A DNA stretch of 64,000 nucleotides, taken from positions 62,001 through 126,000 of the forward strand of contig NZ_RZIJ01000006.1 of NCBI RefSeq assembly GCF_003989665.1, read 5' to 3'. The stretch is from Azospirillum doebereinerae (GTDB lineage Bacteria; Pseudomonadota; Alphaproteobacteria; Azospirillales; Azospirillaceae). A program made the translations under genes and the position numbers. Shown in pieces: positions 33,626-42,447 of the stretch. The first letter of the stretch is position 1. Each line of letters starts with the position of its first letter. The notes below the pieces were generated by a model. That model searched no databases. It was given only the letters and a program-made list of their open reading frames with translations, and was not told where the DNA came from.

Positions 33626-35100
33626 GCGTAGCGGGTCTCGTCCCCCTCGGCGGTCCAGCGGGCGTGCAACTGTCCCTTGCCGTCGAAGGCCAGCGACAGC
33701 CAGCCGCGCTTGCCGATGGTCCGCCGGCCGTTTTCCGGGAAGAGCGGCGTGTCCAGGCTGTGGCCGGGCAGGGGGCTTTCCCCCCGCGCCGCCAGACGCT
33801 CCATCGCCTCCGCCACCCAGCGCGTGGGCGGCGGCGCGGCCAGCGTCGGCCCCAGCAACTGCCACAGCTCCACCCCGCCGCCACGCAGCACCATGCGCCC
33901 CCCCAAGCCGCCACCGCCCGACAGCGCGGTGATCCGGCAGCCGGTGCGGCGGGAGAAGCCGGTCAGCAACTCCATCAGCCGCTCCCATTCCGCGCGGTGG
34001 CCGGGGCTGCGCCACTGGTCGGCCATCCGTCGCGCCTGCCCGGCCATTCCCGGCAACCAGGAGGTCAGCCGTCCCATCCCGCCGCCGGCCGGGAAAAGCA
34101 ACGGCGTTCCCGTCATCAGGATCAGGTGGCGGCAATCCTGGAAGCGGTCGAGCCAGTCCGGCAGCATCGTCCAGATCCGCTCGGACAGCATGCGGCTCCG
34201 CGTGCGCTCCGTGCGCGTGTCGAGGGCCAGCAATCCCGTCTCGCCCATCGGGAAGCCCTGCGTGACGGTGAGTCGAGCGGGGTCCCAGGCGCAATCGGGC
34301 GGGGACTCGGCCACCGCGCCCAATTGAAACAAGGACAAATTGCGCCGCGCCGTCATACCGATGCCGCGCATGACTTTGGATAGCGCCTCGGCGTCCGGCA
34401 GGTTTCCCCACCGTGCGAGGAGGTCGGCGTCGTCCCACAGCATGACCGATGGAACGCTCGCCAAAGCCTGCGCCACGGCCGGTCGGCTCCACTGATGCAA
34501 GGTGCGGTCGAATCCGGCGCTCATCAGTTCCTCGGCCATGGCGGGCGAGAAGGGCTGGGAGGCCCGCGACCGTTCCGATTGTCCGCGCCACGCGGCGAAT
34601 TGGGGCGATGCCGCGGCCACCGCGTTGCCGTCGATCTGACCGCCGCCGTGAAGAAGCAGGTGATGACGTTCGGTGGCGTGCCGCGCCAGCAACTCCGGCC
34701 ACAGCCCGCCGAGCGCGGTCCCGTCGGCCGATTCCATGGTCGGCCCAATCGTTCCGCCTCCGCAAACGAAGGCGAGGCGCGGGCGTGAAAAACGACCCGG
34801 AACAACCATGCTCCAGGACGGACCGTCAGGAAAACCGTAGCTGACGTCGGTGTCCTGCACGCCGCGCGGGACCGCGAAATCAAACCGCCAGACATGGCGG
34901 TGGCGCCAGACCGTCAGATGCCGGGGAGGAACGGGGAGGGTCACCCCATCGACCCGCAGGTCGTCCGGCTCGACCTCGCCATCGAGAACGAACAAAGCGG
35001 ACAACCACCAGCGGTCGCGCTGTTCGCCACGGAAATAGAGAATGGGGCCGAGCAGGATGCTCGGTTCGGCCCGTCTGCGCGCCATGCCCGTCCGTCTCAC
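33613..35100 (-). CDS. PhoD-like phosphatase family protein with altered metal-site motifs
   Basis: The 495-residue protein resembles the PhoD-like (alkaline phosphatase D related) metallophosphatases: HHLLLHGGGQIDGNAVAAASPQF (about 147-169) is at the place of the GGGDQIYAD motif, and VPSVMLWDDADLLARWGN (216-233) at the WDDHDIFDGWGS motif. In both, key ligands are changed (D to Q, and H to A), so it may be inactive or use another metal arrangement. No signal peptide is seen. I chose the GTG at 35100 because it overlaps the TGA of the small upstream frame (GTGA); an ATG at 35085 is the alternative. It is the last gene of a likely three-gene unit. Confidence 0.65.
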   Translation of the reverse strand: MRRTGMARRRAEPSILLGPILYFRGEQRDRWWLSALFVLDGEVEPDDLRVDGVTLPVPPRHLTVWRHRHVWRFDFAVPRGVQDTDVSYGFPDGPSWSMVVPGRFSRPRLAFVCGGGTIGPTMESADGTALGGLWPELLARHATERHHLLLHGGGQIDGNAVAAASPQFAAWRGQSERSRASQPFSPAMAEELMSAGFDRTLHQWSRPAVAQALASVPSVMLWDDADLLARWGNLPDAEALSKVMRGIGMTARRNLSLFQLGAVAESPPDCAWDPARLTVTQGFPMGETGLLALDTRTERTRSRMLSERIWTMLPDWLDRFQDCRHLILMTGTPLLFPAGGGMGRLTSWLPGMAGQARRMADQWRSPGHRAEWERLMELLTGFSRRTGCRITALSGGGGLGGRMVLRGGGVELWQLLGPTLAAPPPTRWVAEAMERLAARGESPLPGHSLDTPLFPENGRRTIGKRGWLSLAFDGKGQLHARWTAEGDETRYAQAI

Positions 35101-35282
35101 CCGGTTCCGGTCGAGCCCAACGCCGACCGGGTCGCCTGGATCCGATAGCGGAACGCGCAGGCCAACGCATGCGAAAAAGCCGTCGTCAGCGAAAGGACGG
35201 CCACAAAAAAGGCGGCCAGGGCCGAGCCGGTCGCCTCACCCTTCCGTTTCCACGCGGTGTGGAGCGGGCCGTGACCGGTCAA
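35097..35282 (-). CDS. Possible 61-residue membrane protein downstream of the anti-sigma-like gene
   Basis: This small reading frame opens at a TTG that overlaps the TGA of the preceding anti-sigma-like gene and ends in a TGA that overlaps the GTG of the PhoD-like gene. It has one clear membrane segment (residues 20-43, ALAAFFVAVLSLTTAFSHAL) with a basic N-terminal side. The tight overlaps on both sides argue that it is translated. In many anti-sigma factors a membrane segment directly follows the domain encoded just upstream, so this may be the split-off transmembrane half. No independent SD supports it. Confidence 0.35.
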   Translation of the reverse strand: MTGHGPLHTAWKRKGEATGSALAAFFVAVLSLTTAFSHALACAFRYRIQATRSALGSTGTG

Positions 35283-35503
35283 AAGCTCCGCTTGCGCAGC
35301 AGGTCGAGCATGCGCGAGGGCACCTCTTCCTCCAGCACGGGGTCGTAGAGCCGGTGGAGCTCGTCGACGTGCTGGCGGTGCAGCGACAGCAGCGCCTTGG
35401 CATCGGCGTCGCTTTCCACCGCGTCTTCGAACTCCCGGCGCTCCTGGTCGTCCAGGGCGCCGTCCAGATAGGCGTTTATATGGGTCATCGTCACACGCTT
35501 CAT
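35279..35503 (-). CDS. Small anti-sigma-factor-like protein (cytosolic domain only)
   Basis: The 74-residue product reads HINAYLDGALDDQERREFE, then a helical stretch ending YDPVLEEEVPSRML, which closely follows the N-terminal domain of FecR/RsiW-type anti-sigma factors (AYVDGELD...FEARL..., DPVLDEPVPxRL). Those hold an ECF sigma factor inactive. There is no membrane segment in this frame; one follows in an overlapping frame. An ECF sigma gene on the same strand lies 1.3 kb away but a convergently placed SDR gene separates them. The start at 35503 was preferred over an internal ATG at 35488. Confidence 0.62.
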   Translation of the reverse strand: MKRVTMTHINAYLDGALDDQERREFEDAVESDADAKALLSLHRQHVDELHRLYDPVLEEEVPSRMLDLLRKRSF

Positions 35504-35765
35504 GTCTGTCGTTCCCGGAGGGTCGCCGGGGATCAAGCCCAGGGACGAAAACAAACCGTGACACGTTCGGCAGTCTAGCATCCAACACAGGCCGGTGAAA
35601 CGGTGCCTACCTCATCTTATGGGGAGCGTCGACCACCCTGCCAGTCGGCCGAAAGGCGCGGTCCGCGCTCCCGTTTCAACAAATAGGCCCGGTACCTTCA
35701 TACTCCCGTCTGTCTCACGCCGAAGTAACAGCGTCGCGAGAGGGTTGTTCCGAACTGTTTCTTTG

Positions 35766-35790
35766 CGGAACGCACGGTTTTCGCGGCTGT
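35766..35790 (+). promoter_or_regulatory. Candidate EcfG-type stress promoter of the SDR gene
   Basis: GGAAC (35766-35770), 16 bases, then TGTT (35787-35790) closely matches the alphaproteobacterial general-stress promoter GGAAC-N16/17-CGTT. It lies about 60 bases before the SDR start codon, and SDRs of this kind are common members of that regulon. Confidence 0.5.
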
Positions 35791-35851
35791 TGTGGCGGGG
35801 ACACAGCCCTACCGGGGCCGCTCTTCCGGACCACCGCAAAAGGAGAAGGCC

Positions 35852-36712
<861 letters not shown>

Positions 36713-36732
36713 CGACGGTCGGCCCAACGGCG

Positions 36733-36766
36733 AAAAGCCCCTTCTCCCGTGCGGGAGAGGGGCTTT
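36733..36766. terminator. Bidirectional intrinsic terminator
   Basis: AAAGCCCC-TT-CTCCC pairs with GGGAG-A-GGGGCTTT (one small bulge) around a GTGC loop, with A-rich and T-rich ends. It lies between the convergent SDR and ECF sigma genes. Confidence 0.85.
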
Positions 36767-36784
36767 GCCCTTGCCGGACCGCCG

Positions 36785-37258
36785 TTACGCGGCCATCAGG
36801 TTGTTCAGCCGCTCGCGGGCGCGGCACAAGCGGGAGCGGATCGTTCCGATGGAGACGTTCAGCGTTTCCGCCGCCTCCTGGTAGGGGCGGCCCTCGATGG
36901 CGACCAGCTTCACCACCTTGCGCTGGCTGGGGGTCAGGGCGGAGAAGGCGCGGTCCACGTCGCGGAACACCAGCCGCGACATCTGCGCGGCCTCGACCGA
37001 CATGGCGCCGTCCCACAGCTCCACCTTGGTGACGTGGCGGTCGCGTTGCAGGTTGTTGAAGTGGAGGTTCTTCAGCATGGTCGTCAGCCACGCCTGCATG
37101 TTGGTGCCGGGTTCGAAACGATGCTGCCGCGACAGGGCGCGTGCCAGGCAATCCTGCATCAGGTCCTCGGCGGCGCTGGCGTCGCGGGTCAGTTTGCACG
37201 CGTAGCGTTGCAGGTTGGGCATGCAGCGGATCAGATCGGATTCGAACGAGTACGCCAT
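36785..37258 (-). CDS. ECF-type RNA polymerase sigma factor
   Basis: The 157-residue protein has ECF region 2 (MPNLQRYACKLTRDASAAEDLMQDCLARAL, and MQAWLTTMLKNLHFNNLQRD) and region 4 (LTPSQRKVVKLVAIEGRPYQEAAETLNVSIGTIRSRLCRARERL). It would direct RNA polymerase to a stress regulon. It is shorter than typical EcfG and lacks a C-terminal sensory extension. The ATG at 37258 has GGAGG 10 bases upstream. No anti-sigma gene is directly adjacent; the anti-sigma-like gene at 35279-35503, on the same strand, is the nearest candidate partner. Confidence 0.9.
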   Translation of the reverse strand: MAYSFESDLIRCMPNLQRYACKLTRDASAAEDLMQDCLARALSRQHRFEPGTNMQAWLTTMLKNLHFNNLQRDRHVTKVELWDGAMSVEAAQMSRLVFRDVDRAFSALTPSQRKVVKLVAIEGRPYQEAAETLNVSIGTIRSRLCRARERLNNLMAA

Positions 37259-37529
37259 GTCGTTAATTCCTCCACGGTTTGTGCCGCGTCCTGTCTTTTG
37301 CGCGTGCGGGGCTGCCGAGCGGGCGGCGCCCCGGACAGGGACGAGTTTCCCCATTCGGCGCGGACGGTGCGGCCGGTCGGAACGGGGCGGGTGGTGTCGG
37401 TTCGGTGACGGCGGTTTAGAAGGCCAAGCCTGGGCCGGAGCAGCGCGCGGAACGAACGTTCGTCATAGGTCCCCCATCGCTCTGGAAGGGAAGCCGTGCT
37501 GCCGGCGGATCCACCGGCCGGACGCGCTT

Positions 37530-37571
37530 CCCGTGATGATCGCGTTGGTTAATGAACGCGATCATCACGGG
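37530..37571. repeat. Perfect 17-bp inverted repeat with 8-base spacer
   Basis: CCCGTGATGATCGCGTT (37530-37546) and its exact reverse complement (37555-37571) flank GGTTAATG. Neither side has a T-tract like an intrinsic terminator. The right arm overlaps a minus-strand GGAAC-N16-CGTT motif, so it may be an operator. Confidence 0.8.
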
Positions 37572-37579
37572 GTTGTTCC
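37555..37579 (-). promoter_or_regulatory. Candidate EcfG-type promoter pointing to the ECF sigma gene
   Basis: On the minus strand GGAAC (37579-37575), exactly 16 bases, then CGTT (37558-37555) is a full match to the general-stress promoter consensus. It points toward the sigma gene, whose start is about 297 bases downstream. The spacer portion overlaps one arm of the perfect dyad. Confidence 0.45.
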
Positions 37580-37703
37580 CCGGCGCGGACGGAAAGAGTG
37601 GCTTCCGTGGAAGGGCGTGGCGATTCCGGTCGCGCTTGCGCTCGCCGGCTTACCTCTATCGTTATGAGTCGCCGTGCCGGAAGCCCGACCGGAACGGGCC
37701 GGA

Positions 37704-38237
37704 TCAGGCGGCCAAGGGAGCGGGCGGCAGGAGCTTTTCCAGCCGCAGCGCCGCCATGTCGTCCTCGTAATAGTTGAGGTACACGCCGAACAGCGCGTAA
37801 CCGGCCCCATTGTAGAGGCCGATGGCGGCGGCGTTGTCGCGCCGCACCTCCAGCCGGATGGAGCCGCAGCCATGGGCCGTCGCCGCGTCCTCCAGCGCCG
37901 CCAGCAGCCGGCGCCCGAGTCCCGCGCCGCGATGGTCGGGGTGGAGCGCGAAGGAGGTCAGGCGGCCGATCCGCGTCCGGGCGTGGAAACCGACCACCCC
38001 GTAGCCGGCGACCTCCCCATCGACGAGCGCCACCAGAACGACGCCCTTGGCCTGGGAAATCGCATACCGGAAGTTGCGCCGCGTCATCCGGTCGGTCGGG
38101 AAGCACAGCTCCTCGATCACCATCAGGACGGGAATGTCGGTCAACACCGCCGGCCGAAACGCAATTTTTGTTGCAGCGCAGTGGACAGGATCGATTTCGT
38201 GACGCATCGTTGGGGGTGTCGAAAGCGGAAGGCGCAT
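37704..38237 (-). CDS. GNAT family N-acetyltransferase (RimI-like)
   Basis: The 177-residue enzyme has the acetyl-CoA binding core FALHPDHRGAGLGRRLLAALEDAA (V/I-x-x-x-x-RG-x-G-x-G/A motif) and the C-terminal LEVRRDNAAAIGLYNGAGYALFGVYLNYY typical of RimI and ribosomal-protein acetyltransferases. The substrate is unknown. The ATG at 38237 is preferred (SD GGGAG); an internal ATG at 38207 is possible. It is divergent from glycogen phosphorylase. Confidence 0.85.
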   Translation of the reverse strand: MRLPLSTPPTMRHEIDPVHCAATKIAFRPAVLTDIPVLMVIEELCFPTDRMTRRNFRYAISQAKGVVLVALVDGEVAGYGVVGFHARTRIGRLTSFALHPDHRGAGLGRRLLAALEDAATAHGCGSIRLEVRRDNAAAIGLYNGAGYALFGVYLNYYEDDMAALRLEKLLPPAPLAA

Positions 38238-38392
38238 CCATCTTACTCCCTTCACCCGCAAGGGAAAGCGGCTATGCTCTTCCCCTTGGCAAGTGTTGCT
38301 TAACCAGGATCGGCGACACTTCGAACCGTCAGGAGCGGCGCCTTTTGCGAGCCGCTCGCTCCAAGCTGGCCTTCAACGCAGAAAGTCAAGAC

Positions 38393-40891
38393 ATGGACGC
38401 TCGGTACAAATCCCGTGAAATCGAACGCCGCAGTCTGGATGTCGATGGCCTCAAACGGTCATTCCTGGAATGGCTGGTCTATTCGGTCGGCAAGGACGCC
38501 CGTGCCGCGACACGCCGCGACTGGTTCCACACCGTGGCGCTGGCCGTGCGCGACCGCGTCGTCGACCGCTGGATGGACACGACGCGCAGCTATTACCACG
38601 AGGATGCCAAGCGCGTTTACTACCTCTCGCTGGAATTCCTGATCGGCCGGCTGCTGACCAACAGCCTCTCCAACCTGGGCATCATCAACGAATGCCGGCA
38701 GGCGCTCGACCGGCTGGGCCTGTCGATGGACGACGTCGCCGACTCCGAGCCGGACGCGGCGCTGGGCAACGGCGGCCTCGGCCGTCTGGCCGCCTGCTTC
38801 CTCGACAGCATGGCCTCGCAGGGGCTGCCCGGCTACGGCTACGGCATCCGCTACGAGTTCGGCCTGTTCGAGCAGCGCTTCGAGCATGGCTGGCAGGTCG
38901 AATACCCGGAGCAGTGGCTGCAATTTGGCAACCCCTGGGAATTCGCCCGGCCGGAGGTGCTGTACCCGGTCCAGTTCTACGGCCGCGTCGAGGAGTTCCG
39001 CGACAGCGTCGGCGAGCGCGCCTACCGTTGGGTCGACGCCGACCGCGTGCTGGCGATGGCCTACGACACGCCGGTGGTCGGCTACGGCGGCGACACCATC
39101 AACACGCTGCGCCTGTGGTCGGCGCGGGCGACGCGCGACTTCAACTTCGGGCACTTCAACGACGGCGCCTACATGAAGGCGGTCGAACAGAAGATCCTGT
39201 CGGAGAATCTCAGCCGCGTCCTCTACCCCAACGACGCGACCGAGACCGGCAAGGAACTCCGCTTCAAGCAGGAGTATTTCTTCACCTCGGCCTCGTTGCA
39301 GGACATCCTGCGCCGCTACCTCCAGCACCACACCAGCTTCGACAACCTGCCCAACAAGGCGGCGATCCAGCTCAACGACACCCACCCGGCCATCGGCATC
39401 GCCGAGCTGATGCGCCTGCTGGTCGACCAACACGCCCTGCGCTGGGACGCGGCGTGGGAGATCACGCGGGCGACCTTCGCCTACACCAACCACACCCTGC
39501 TGCCCGAAGCCCTGGAGGCTTGGCCGGTGCGGATGGTGGAGCGGGTGCTGCCGCGCCACATGCAGATCATCTACGAGATCAACGCCAAGTTCCTGAACCG
39601 CTCCAAGGCGCGCGGCACGGGCGACAACGCCAAGCTGTCGCGGCTGTCGCTGATCGACGAGCGCGGCGACCGCCGGGTCCGCATGGGCAACCTGGCCTTC
39701 CTCGGTTCCCACAAGGTCAACGGCGTCTCGGCGCTGCACACCGACCTGATGAAGCAGACGGTCTTCGCGGACTTCCACGAGGAATTCCCCGACCGCATCA
39801 ACAACAAGACCAACGGCATCACCCCGCGTCGCTGGCTGAAGCAGGCCAACCCGGCCCTGTCGGAACTGATCACGTCGCGCATCGGCGAGGGCTGGATCTC
39901 CGATCTGGAGCAGATCGGGGCGCTCAAGGAGAAGGCCGACGATCTGGTCTTCCGCGAGGAGTTCCGCCGGGCCAAGCGCAAGAACAAGAAGCGGCTGGCC
40001 GCCTACATCGCCCGCCAGACCGGCGACGAGGTGCAGGTCGACAGCATCTTCGACGTGCAGGTCAAGCGCATGCACGAGTACAAGCGCCAACTGCTGAACG
40101 TGCTGCACACGGTGGCGCTCTACAACGAGATGCGCGACAACCCGACCGTCTCCTGGGTGCCGGTCACCAAGATCTTCGCCGGCAAGGCGGCGCCCTCCTA
40201 CCACATGGCCAAGCTGATCATCAAACTGATCAACGACGTGGCCAAGGTGGTGAACCACGACCCCTCGGTCCACGACAACCTGAAGGTCGTCTACCTGCCG
40301 AACTACAACGTCACGGCGGCGGAGATCATCATCCCGGCGGCCGACATCTCCGAGCAGATCTCGACCGCCGGCATGGAAGCGTCGGGCACCGGCAACATGA
40401 AGCTGGCGCTGAACGGGGCGCTCACCATCGGCACGCTGGACGGCGCCAACGTCGAGATCCGCGAGCATGTCGGCCCCGACAACATCTTCATCTTCGGCAT
40501 GACCGCCGACGAGGTGAACGATCTGCGGGCGTCCGGCGGCTTCAACCCGCGCGAGGTCATCGCGTCGAATCCCAGCCTCAAGCGGGCGCTCGACATGATC
40601 TCGACCGGCGTGTTCTCGCCCGACGACCGCAACCGCTACCACCCGATCCTCCAGGCGCTGACCGACGGCGGCGACCATTTCCTGGTGACGGCGGACTTCG
40701 CCGATTACTGCCGGGCGCAGGACGCCGCGATGGAGCTGTACCGCGACTCCGAGGAATGGACCCGCAAGGCGATCCTGAACACCGCGAGCATGGGCTGGTT
40801 CTCGTCGGACCGCACGGTCAACGAGTACGCCAAGGAGATCTGGGACGTGCATCCGGTCAAGCCGGTGCATGAAGGGGAAGGCTTCCGGTAA
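38393..40891 (+). CDS. glgP: Glycogen/starch/alpha-glucan phosphorylase
   Basis: The 832-residue cytoplasmic enzyme releases glucose-1-phosphate from glycogen. The pyridoxal-phosphate lysine is K670 in EASGTGNMKLALNG, the family signature. Other conserved blocks are ALGNGGLGRLAACFLDSMAS, QLNDTHPAI and RMHEYKRQLLN. The length is standard. The ATG at 38393 lies just upstream of the conserved N-terminal region; the longer frame upstream is not family-like. The gene is isolated from other glycogen genes, which are not in the window, and ends in a clear terminator. Confidence 0.95.
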   Translation: MDARYKSREIERRSLDVDGLKRSFLEWLVYSVGKDARAATRRDWFHTVALAVRDRVVDRWMDTTRSYYHEDAKRVYYLSLEFLIGRLLTNSLSNLGIINECRQALDRLGLSMDDVADSEPDAALGNGGLGRLAACFLDSMASQGLPGYGYGIRYEFGLFEQRFEHGWQVEYPEQWLQFGNPWEFARPEVLYPVQFYGRVEEFRDSVGERAYRWVDADRVLAMAYDTPVVGYGGDTINTLRLWSARATRDFNFGHFNDGAYMKAVEQKILSENLSRVLYPNDATETGKELRFKQEYFFTSASLQDILRRYLQHHTSFDNLPNKAAIQLNDTHPAIGIAELMRLLVDQHALRWDAAWEITRATFAYTNHTLLPEALEAWPVRMVERVLPRHMQIIYEINAKFLNRSKARGTGDNAKLSRLSLIDERGDRRVRMGNLAFLGSHKVNGVSALHTDLMKQTVFADFHEEFPDRINNKTNGITPRRWLKQANPALSELITSRIGEGWISDLEQIGALKEKADDLVFREEFRRAKRKNKKRLAAYIARQTGDEVQVDSIFDVQVKRMHEYKRQLLNVLHTVALYNEMRDNPTVSWVPVTKIFAGKAAPSYHMAKLIIKLINDVAKVVNHDPSVHDNLKVVYLPNYNVTAAEIIIPAADISEQISTAGMEASGTGNMKLALNGALTIGTLDGANVEIREHVGPDNIFIFGMTADEVNDLRASGGFNPREVIASNPSLKRALDMISTGVFSPDDRNRYHPILQALTDGGDHFLVTADFADYCRAQDAAMELYRDSEEWTRKAILNTASMGWFSSDRTVNEYAKEIWDVHPVKPVHEGEGFR

Positions 40892-40913
40892 CACACGGGA
40901 AGCGCCCACTCTT

Positions 40914-40953
40914 GAGGGGAGGATCGGGGGAAGCCCTGGTCCTCCCCTCTTTC
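40914..40953 (+). terminator. Intrinsic terminator after glgP
   Basis: GAGGGGAGGA (40914-40923) pairs exactly with TCCTCCCCTC (40940-40949), followed by TTTC, 22 bases after the glgP stop. Confidence 0.75.
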
Positions 40954-40986
40954 ACGGGCGGCGTGGTTTGCGGTACCACTCGCTCC

Positions 40987-41613
40987 ATGCCCTACCGACT
41001 CGTCATCTTCGATTTCGACGGCACGCTCGCCGATTCCTTTCCCTGGTTCATCGGCGTCCTCAACGGCGTGGCCGAGCGCTACGGTTTTCATCCGGTCCAG
41101 CCGGATGAGTTGGAATTGCTGCGCGGTTACGACGCGCGCCGGATCATGCGGCACCTGCGGGTACCGGGCTGGAAGCTGCCCTTCATCGCCAACCACATGC
41201 GCCGGTTGATGGCACGGGACATCGGCGGAATCGCGCCGTTCGACGGGGTGCCGGATCTGCTGCGCGCGCTGAAGGATGGCGGGGTGGCGGTGGCCATCGT
41301 CAGTTCCAATTCGGTGGACAACATCCGGCGCATCCTGGGGCCGGAGAACGCCGCGCTGGTCGCGCATTACGCCTGCGGCGCATCGGTGTTCGGCAAGCCC
41401 GCCAAGTTCCGCAAGGTCTTGAAGGCGACCGGCCTCGCCATGGATTCGGTCTTCGCCATCGGTGACGAACTGCGCGACATCGAGGCGGCGCGGCGGGTCG
41501 GCATCGCCTGCGGCGCCGTCACCTGGGGGTACACGCGGGCGGACGCACTGGCGGCCGGCGGGCCGGATCGGTTGTTCCACCGGGTGGACGAGATCGCCGC
41601 CGCAATCCTGTGA
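40987..41613 (+). CDS. HAD family hydrolase (phosphoglycolate-phosphatase-like)
   Basis: The 208-residue protein has the haloacid dehalogenase motifs: nucleophile DFDGTLADS (residues 9-17), SSNS (motif II), the lysine in FGKPAKF (motif III) and FAIGDELRDIEAA (motif IV). A helical cap sits between motifs I and II. It is a phosphatase of the Gph/PgmB-like class; the substrate is undefined. The ATG at 40987 lacks a good SD, but the D-x-D motif starts 9 residues in as usual. Four such motifs intact suggest an active enzyme. Confidence 0.85.
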   Translation: MPYRLVIFDFDGTLADSFPWFIGVLNGVAERYGFHPVQPDELELLRGYDARRIMRHLRVPGWKLPFIANHMRRLMARDIGGIAPFDGVPDLLRALKDGGVAVAIVSSNSVDNIRRILGPENAALVAHYACGASVFGKPAKFRKVLKATGLAMDSVFAIGDELRDIEAARRVGIACGAVTWGYTRADALAAGGPDRLFHRVDEIAAAIL

Positions 41614-41721
41614 CCGCTTCGCCTTTTTCTGTCGTCGCGCTCGCAGGCGGGGCGGACTAGAGTGCGATGGGGCTGAACCAACGCAAAACCTTCGGCTCCC
41701 GCCTTCCAACGAGGTTTCGTG

Positions 41722-41973
41722 ATGAAAATTCTCTACTTCGCGTGGCTGCGCACCAAGATCGGCGTGCCGACCGAAACGGTGGAGCTTCCCGCCGGGGTCG
41801 CGACGGTGGGCGCCCTGGTCGACTGGCTGAAGACGCGGAGCGACCGCCACGCCGACGCGCTGGCCAACAGCAAGGTGGTCAAGGTCGCGGTCAACCAGGA
41901 GCACGTCCCCTACGACCATCCCATCGGGCCGGGCGACGAGGTCGCGCTGTTCCCGCCGGTCACGGGGGGATGA
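41722..41973 (+). CDS. moaD: Molybdopterin synthase small subunit MoaD
   Basis: The 83-residue ubiquitin-like protein ends in the Gly-Gly needed for thiocarboxylation (FPPVTGG). It carries sulfur to MoaE for conversion of cyclic pyranopterin to molybdopterin. The ATG at 41722 has GAGG 7 bases upstream; a GTG just before it is the alternative. The stop is one base from the moaE start, so the two are co-translated. Confidence 0.92.
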   Translation: MKILYFAWLRTKIGVPTETVELPAGVATVGALVDWLKTRSDRHADALANSKVVKVAVNQEHVPYDHPIGPGDEVALFPPVTGG

Positions 41974-41974
41974 G

Positions 41975-42427
41975 ATGACGGTCCGGGTCCAGGCCGAGGA
42001 TTTCGACGTCGGCGCGGAATACGCGGCGCTGACGGCGGGACGCAGCTCGGTCGGCGGGGTCACGCTGTTCGCCGGTCTGGTGCGCGACATCGCCGGCGGC
42101 GAGGCGGTCAGCGCCATGACGCTGGAGCACTACCCCGGCATGACCGAGCGCCAGCTCGAAGCCATCGAGGCGGAGGCGCGCCGGCGCTGGCCGCTCGACG
42201 ACGTCCTGATCGTCCACCGCTACGGCCGGCTGGAACCGGGCGACCAGATCGTGCTGGTTGCCACCGCCTCGGCGCACCGGGACGCGGCGTTCGAGTCCTG
42301 CCGATTCCTGATCGACTGGCTGAAGACCAGGGCGCCCTTCTGGAAACTGGAGGCGACGCCGGAGGGGGAGCGCTGGGTCGAGGCCAAGGGCAGCGACGAC
42401 GAGGCCGCCGCGCGCTGGGCCGAGTAG
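41975..42427 (+). CDS. moaE: Molybdopterin synthase catalytic subunit MoaE
   Basis: The 150-residue subunit pairs with MoaD and inserts two sulfurs into the pterin precursor. Conserved elements are GGVTLFAGLVRD, EHYPGM, HRYGRLEPGD and the catalytic lysines K117 (DWLKTRAPFWK) and K124. The length fits the family. The neighbouring yqgE gene is convergent, so the operon is just moaDE. Molybdoenzymes themselves are not in the window. Confidence 0.93.
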   Translation: MTVRVQAEDFDVGAEYAALTAGRSSVGGVTLFAGLVRDIAGGEAVSAMTLEHYPGMTERQLEAIEAEARRRWPLDDVLIVHRYGRLEPGDQIVLVATASAHRDAAFESCRFLIDWLKTRAPFWKLEATPEGERWVEAKGSDDEAAARWAE

Positions 42428-42447
42428 CACGCGAACAGAAAGAGGGA

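Larger units (their letters stand above)
37259..37703 (-). other. 445-base spacer upstream of the ECF sigma gene, without a supported gene
   Basis: The spacer between the GNAT stop and the sigma start holds no convincing gene. It contains a perfect long dyad and an EcfG-like promoter motif (listed separately) plus a GAACGTTC palindrome near 37451. A leader of nearly 300 bases would result if the sigma gene is transcribed from that motif. Confidence 0.5.

Noticed and set aside
38459..40909. An 816-codon open frame on the minus strand across glycogen phosphorylase
   Set aside because: It is a shadow of glgP: the sense strand has all phosphorylase motifs, and the antisense product is His/Val/Arg-rich without recognisable domains. 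Long antisense frames are expected at this G+C.
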